DNA of 20,522 nt from Candidatus Latescibacterota bacterium (GTDB lineage Bacteria; JAAXHH01; JACQVL01), in NCBI GenBank assembly GCA_016209865.1, contig JACQVL010000333.1, forward strand, positions 1-20,522, read 5' to 3'. The notes beneath the pieces were generated by a model. The model searched no databases. It saw nothing but the letters and a program-made list of their open reading frames with translations, and was not told where the DNA came from. This document shows, piece after piece, positions 14,721 through 20,522 of this stretch. Positions within the stretch are counted from its first letter, which is position 1. Every line of letters starts with the position of its first letter. The translations under genes were made by a program, and so were the position numbers.

Positions 14721-15886
14721 CGGATCGCATCGACCGGTTGCTCGCCCAACATGCCGCCCGTTATGGTGTCCGCCATGACGTGGCCGTCTTCCGTGCGCCA
14801 GGGCGCGTCAACTTGATCGGTGAACACACGGACTACAACGACGGGTTCGTCCTCCCCGTCGCCATCGACCGAGACATCCTGATCGCCGCCGCCCCACGGA
14901 ATGACGGGCGTGTCGCCCTGTATGCGATGCACGACGGGACGGCCGTGGAGTTCGCGCTGGATCGCATCGCCGTGGCTCCAGGAGACGGATGGGTTCGCTA
15001 CGCCAAGGGAGTGGCGGCGGTGCTGCAGGACGAGGGGGCGCGTCTCCGGGGTCTGGAGGGCGTCATCGAGGGCACCGTCCCGATTGGGGCGGGACTGAGC
15101 TCATCGGCCGCCCTTGAGGTCGCGACCGCCCTGGCCTTCTGCGCGTTCGGGACGGCAGACTTCACGTGGACGCGGTTAGCCCAGGTGTGCCAGCGTGCAG
15201 AGAATGACTACGTCGGCGTGCGCTGCGGAATCATGGACCAGTTCATCGCGTGTCTGGCACGGCCACACACCGCCCTGTTCCTCGACTGCCGGTCGCTGGC
15301 GTACGAGCACATCCCGTTCGACGCGCCGGGCTATGCCGTCGTCATTGCCAACACCAACCGGCCGCGCGGGCTGGTCGATTCCGCCTACAACGAGCGCCGG
15401 CAGGAATGCGAAGCGGGCGTCCGACTGATCCAGCAGTACGTCCCGGTCGTGCGGGCGTTGCGGGACGTGTCGACCGAGTTGTTTGCGCGATACCGGACGA
15501 ACCTCCCGGACAGGATCGGCCGGCGGTGTGAGCATGTGATCACCGAGAATGAACGCGTCCAGCAGAGCGTGAACGCGCTCAGGAGAGGGAACCTTGACCG
15601 GTTCGGCCGGCTGATGAACGCCTCCCACGACAGCCTCCGCGACCGGTACGAAGTCAGTTGCCGTGAGCTCGATGTGATGGTAGACATTGCGCGAAGCAGC
15701 CCGGGGGTTGTAGGTTCTCGGATGACTGGGGCGGGGTTTGGGGGGTGTACGATCAACCTGGTCGCGGCTGACCGGGTCGATCGCCTGGAACAGGCGATCC
15801 GGGAGCGGTATCCCGCGTGCACCGGGTTCAGACCGGATGTCTATGTCTGCCAGCCGGCGGGCGGGGCAGAACGAGTGAAAGGATAA
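14717..15886 (+). CDS. galK: Galactokinase
   Basis: A 389-residue GHMP-family sugar kinase phosphorylating galactose at C1 with ATP (Leloir pathway). The galactokinase signature [19 protein letters not shown] occurs near residues 34-52. The ATP-binding GHMP motif [14 protein letters not shown] follows, CGIMDQFIA carries the catalytic Asp, and [14 protein letters not shown] is the C-terminal GHMP motif. Length matches the family (about 380-400). ATG 14717 overlaps the DUF4416 stop; the longer in-frame start would read through that gene. No galT or galE homologue lies nearby, so a related sugar such as an L-arabinose- or L-fucose-type substrate cannot be excluded. Confidence 0.93.
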   Translation: MTDRIDRLLAQHAARYGVRHDVAVFRAPGRVNLIGEHTDYNDGFVLPVAIDRDILIAAAPRNDGRVALYAMHDGTAVEFALDRIAVAPGDGWVRYAKGVAAVLQDEGARLRGLEGVIEGTVPIGAGLSSSAALEVATALAFCAFGTADFTWTRLAQVCQRAENDYVGVRCGIMDQFIACLARPHTALFLDCRSLAYEHIPFDAPGYAVVIANTNRPRGLVDSAYNERRQECEAGVRLIQQYVPVVRALRDVSTELFARYRTNLPDRIGRRCEHVITENERVQQSVNALRRGNLDRFGRLMNASHDSLRDRYEVSCRELDVMVDIARSSPGVVGSRMTGAGFGGCTINLVAADRVDRLEQAIRERYPACTGFRPDVYVCQPAGGAERVKG

Positions 15887-15891
15887 GCACC

Positions 15892-17121
15892 ATGCCGCAA
15901 GTCCAGGACGCAGCCTACCGGGTGCTCGTCGACCAACTCCGTGACCGGGACGTCGAGGTCGACCGTGTCGAAACCGCGCTGAAAGCCCAGCAGATCGAGA
16001 CCCCATCCTGGGGGTACGGAAATACCGGGACGCGGTTCATGGTGTTCAAGGAGCAGGGCGCCGCGCGGGATAGCCACGAACGCCTGGCGGATGCCGCCCA
16101 GGTGCACCGGTTGACGGGCGTCTGTCCCTCCGTCGCCATCCATATCCCGTGGGATGAAGTCGACGACTACGACGCGCTCAAGGCCGCGGCTGCGGCGCTC
16201 GGCGTGCGCATCGGGGCGGTCAACCCGAATGTCTTCCAGGACTACGAGTACAAGTACGGCAGCCTGGGGAACGCCAACCCGGCGTACCGCCGCAAGGCGC
16301 TCGATCACATCCTGCACTGCGTCGACATCATGACGGCGGTGGATTCTCCCGTCCTGAGCCTCTGGTTCGCGGACGGGACGGACTATCCGGGGCAGGGGGA
16401 TTTCCGCCGGCGGAAGGGATGGTTCGAGGAGGGGTTGGCTGAGGTGTACCGGGCGTTGCCGGAGCGGACGAGGATGTTGATCGAGTACAAATTCTTCGAG
16501 CCCGCGTTCTACCACACCGATATCGCCGACTGGGGGATGGCGTACGCGTTCGCCCGGCGGCTCGGCCCGAAAGCCCAGGTGCTCGTCGACCTCGGCCACC
16601 ATCCGTCGGGCACGAACATCCCGCACATCGTCGCGTTCCTGATCGACGAAGGCAAACTGGGCGGGTTCCACTTCAACGACCGCAAGTACGCGGATGATGA
16701 CCTGACCACCGGCTCGGTCAACCCGTATGAGATCTTCCTCATCTTCTGCGAACTGGTGGCCGCGGCGAACGACCCTTCCGTCGCACCCGACATCGCCTAC
16801 ATGGTCGATCAAAGTCACATCACCAAGCCCAAGATCGAGGCGATGCTCCAGACGGTGATGAACATCCAGACCGCGTACGCCAAGGCGCTGCTCGTCGACC
16901 GCGCCGCGCTCCAGGCCGCGCAAGAGGCCGAGGACACGATCCTCTGTGAACGCCTGCTCCAGGAGGCGTTCAACACGGATGTGACTCCTCTCCTGGCGAA
17001 GGTTCGCGCGGCGATGGGATGCGACCCGGACCCGATCATGGCGCACCGGGCGAGTGGGTACCAGGAGACGATCCGACGGGAACGGGCCGGAGAACTGCAA
17101 GGGGCGCGTAGTTGGGGGTAA
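15892..17121 (+). CDS. rhaI: L-rhamnose isomerase, Pseudomonas stutzeri type
   Basis: A 409-residue TIM-barrel ketol-isomerase interconverting L-rhamnose and L-rhamnulose, and often other aldoses. The metal ligands can be placed: Glu198 (IEYKFFEP), Asp233 and His236 (VDLGHH), His260 (GFHFND), Asp268 and Asp270 (KYADDDL), and Asp306 (MVDQSH). Their spacings, 35, 27 and 46 between the first-site residues, equal those I recall for the two-manganese P. stutzeri enzyme (Glu219, Asp254, His281, Asp327, plus His257, Asp289, Asp291). That supports an active enzyme. AAAGGA precedes ATG 15892, five bases after the galK stop. No rhamnulokinase or aldolase gene is visible, so the downstream route is unclear. 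Confidence 0.9.
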   Translation: MPQVQDAAYRVLVDQLRDRDVEVDRVETALKAQQIETPSWGYGNTGTRFMVFKEQGAARDSHERLADAAQVHRLTGVCPSVAIHIPWDEVDDYDALKAAAAALGVRIGAVNPNVFQDYEYKYGSLGNANPAYRRKALDHILHCVDIMTAVDSPVLSLWFADGTDYPGQGDFRRRKGWFEEGLAEVYRALPERTRMLIEYKFFEPAFYHTDIADWGMAYAFARRLGPKAQVLVDLGHHPSGTNIPHIVAFLIDEGKLGGFHFNDRKYADDDLTTGSVNPYEIFLIFCELVAAANDPSVAPDIAYMVDQSHITKPKIEAMLQTVMNIQTAYAKALLVDRAALQAAQEAEDTILCERLLQEAFNTDVTPLLAKVRAAMGCDPDPIMAHRASGYQETIRRERAGELQGARSWG

Positions 17122-17127
17122 AAAAGC

Positions 17128-17232
17128 AGTGACGAGTGACGAGTGGGGAGTGACGAGTTGAGGTATTATTATCACGCTCAATATTATCCATTCCCGCCTT
17201 TACTCGTCACTTGTCACTCATCACTCGTCACT
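17128..17232. repeat. Inverted repeat built from GAGTGAC words
   Basis: The left arm 17128-17158 is a tandem of GAGTGAC heptamers, one of them altered to GAGTGGG. The right arm 17202-17232 is its inverted copy: 27 of 31 positions pair. The 43-base loop is AT-rich (TATTATTATCACG). It begins seven bases after the rhaI stop and ends 21 bases before the HNH start, so it could end the rhaI transcript. Because the following gene is on the same strand, a terminator role is only one option. Confidence 0.85.
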
Positions 17233-17253
17233 AGTAGTATAGGAACTTTCCGT

Positions 17254-17607
17254 ATGGGAAAAACGTATACTCCATCGGTATGGGCCCGGTTGGTCAAGGA
17301 ACGGGACGGGCGCCAGTGCCAGTTTGAAGGGTGTGGGGCGACGGACGGACTGGAAGCGCACCACCTCGTCCCTCTCTCACAGGGAGGTGGGAACACCCTG
17401 GATAACGGAATCACCCTCTGTCGTGAGCATCATAGACGCGAATACCTCCGGACTCATCTCCGAGTCCACACGATGGCGAAGACGACCCGGTTGTTCTCGG
17501 ATCGCCCTGCCGGTAAGCGTGAGGCGGCTTACCGTTTCTTAGCGCGCAAACGGATCATAGAACGCGCGCGGCCTCATGGGCGATGGCGGGCGGACCGGAC
17601 AGATTGA
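17254..17607 (+). CDS. Small HNH endonuclease
   Basis: A 117-residue protein with an HNH domain. A zinc-type CQFEGCG (Cys22, Cys27) precedes AHHLVPLSQGGGNTLDNGI (His36/His37, Asn51), and LCREHH supplies Cys56 and His59/His60. This is the H-N-H order of a beta-beta-alpha-metal nuclease. The C-terminal half is strongly basic (RLFSDRPAGKR, ARKRIIERARPHGRWR), suited to DNA or RNA contact. ATG 17254 follows AGGA (17241-17244) and removes an N-terminus that would be encoded by the hairpin repeat. It stands 21 bases upstream of the intein-bearing prkA. It may be a free-standing homing-type nuclease or an ordinary HNH protein; no partner methylase is visible. Confidence 0.85.
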   Translation: MGKTYTPSVWARLVKERDGRQCQFEGCGATDGLEAHHLVPLSQGGGNTLDNGITLCREHHRREYLRTHLRVHTMAKTTRLFSDRPAGKREAAYRFLARKRIIERARPHGRWRADRTD

Positions 17608-17628
17608 AAAGCGTGAAGGAGGGCCACG

Positions 17629-20522
<2,894 letters not shown>

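Noticed and set aside
15841-17181. A 446-codon minus-strand frame opposite rhaI
   Set aside because: It is Val/Asp/Arg-rich shadow translation with no motifs, while the plus strand encodes an isomerase with all metal ligands in register.
17128-17232. Possible CRISPR-like array from the repeated GAGTGAC words
   Set aside because: Units are only seven bases, there are no spacers of regular length, and half the copies are inverted; no cas genes are nearby.

Overview
This is a 20.5 kb GC-rich bacterial window with dense gene packing. Clear GGAGG-type ribosome-binding sites, an outer-membrane barrel protein with a signal peptide and an undecaprenyl-diphosphatase suggest a Gram-negative (diderm) bacterium. 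The gene mix (DUF4416 protein, PrkA kinase, type-II L-rhamnose isomerase, an uncharacterised UVR-motif protein) is what I would expect from a poorly cultivated lineage such as Nitrospirota, Omnitrophota or Poribacteria. That placement is inference; no rRNA or other marker is present to settle it.

Layout, left to right. (a) 107-1524, plus: a short-chain dehydrogenase with a clipped C-terminus, then an SGNH/GDSL hydrolase; the two genes have near-duplicate leader sequences. (b) 1642-6527, plus: a sigma70-type promoter, a membrane-anchored TPR protein, an RmlC-like epimerase, dTDP-glucose 4,6-dehydratase, a membrane GT2-like protein whose catalytic motifs look destroyed, and glutamate dehydrogenase. 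(c) 6690-9918, plus: undecaprenyl-diphosphatase (apparently starting at ATC), mannose-1-phosphate guanylyltransferase and argininosuccinate synthase. (d) 9981-11950, plus: a UVR-motif protein translationally coupled to an MFS transporter. (e) 12094-13933, minus: an outer-membrane barrel protein followed by a gluconate-5-dehydrogenase-like SDR. These are divergent, through overlapping promoters, from (f) 14193-17121, plus: DUF4416 protein, galactokinase and L-rhamnose isomerase. (g) 17254 to the end, plus: a small HNH nuclease and a PrkA serine protein kinase interrupted by an intein.

Functionally, sugar metabolism and envelope building dominate: nucleotide-sugar synthesis (RmlB, RmlC-like, GDP-mannose), lipid-carrier recycling (UppP) and sugar uptake or interconversion (barrel protein, SDRs, GalK, RhaI), with nitrogen metabolism (GDH, ArgG) interleaved.

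The most striking element is the intein: 396 residues, with splicing and LAGLIDADG endonuclease motifs, inserted in the GH/TNEP motif of PrkA, which I infer is its AAA+ sensor-1 segment. The second is a set of intergenic cassettes at 66-87/853-866, 6530-6680, 9917-9964, 11953-12093 and 17128-17232. Each is built from a different 7- or 8-base word in short tandem, and four of them are folded as inverted repeats. They resemble in principle the heptanucleotide STRR repeats known from cyanobacteria, but here in hairpin form.
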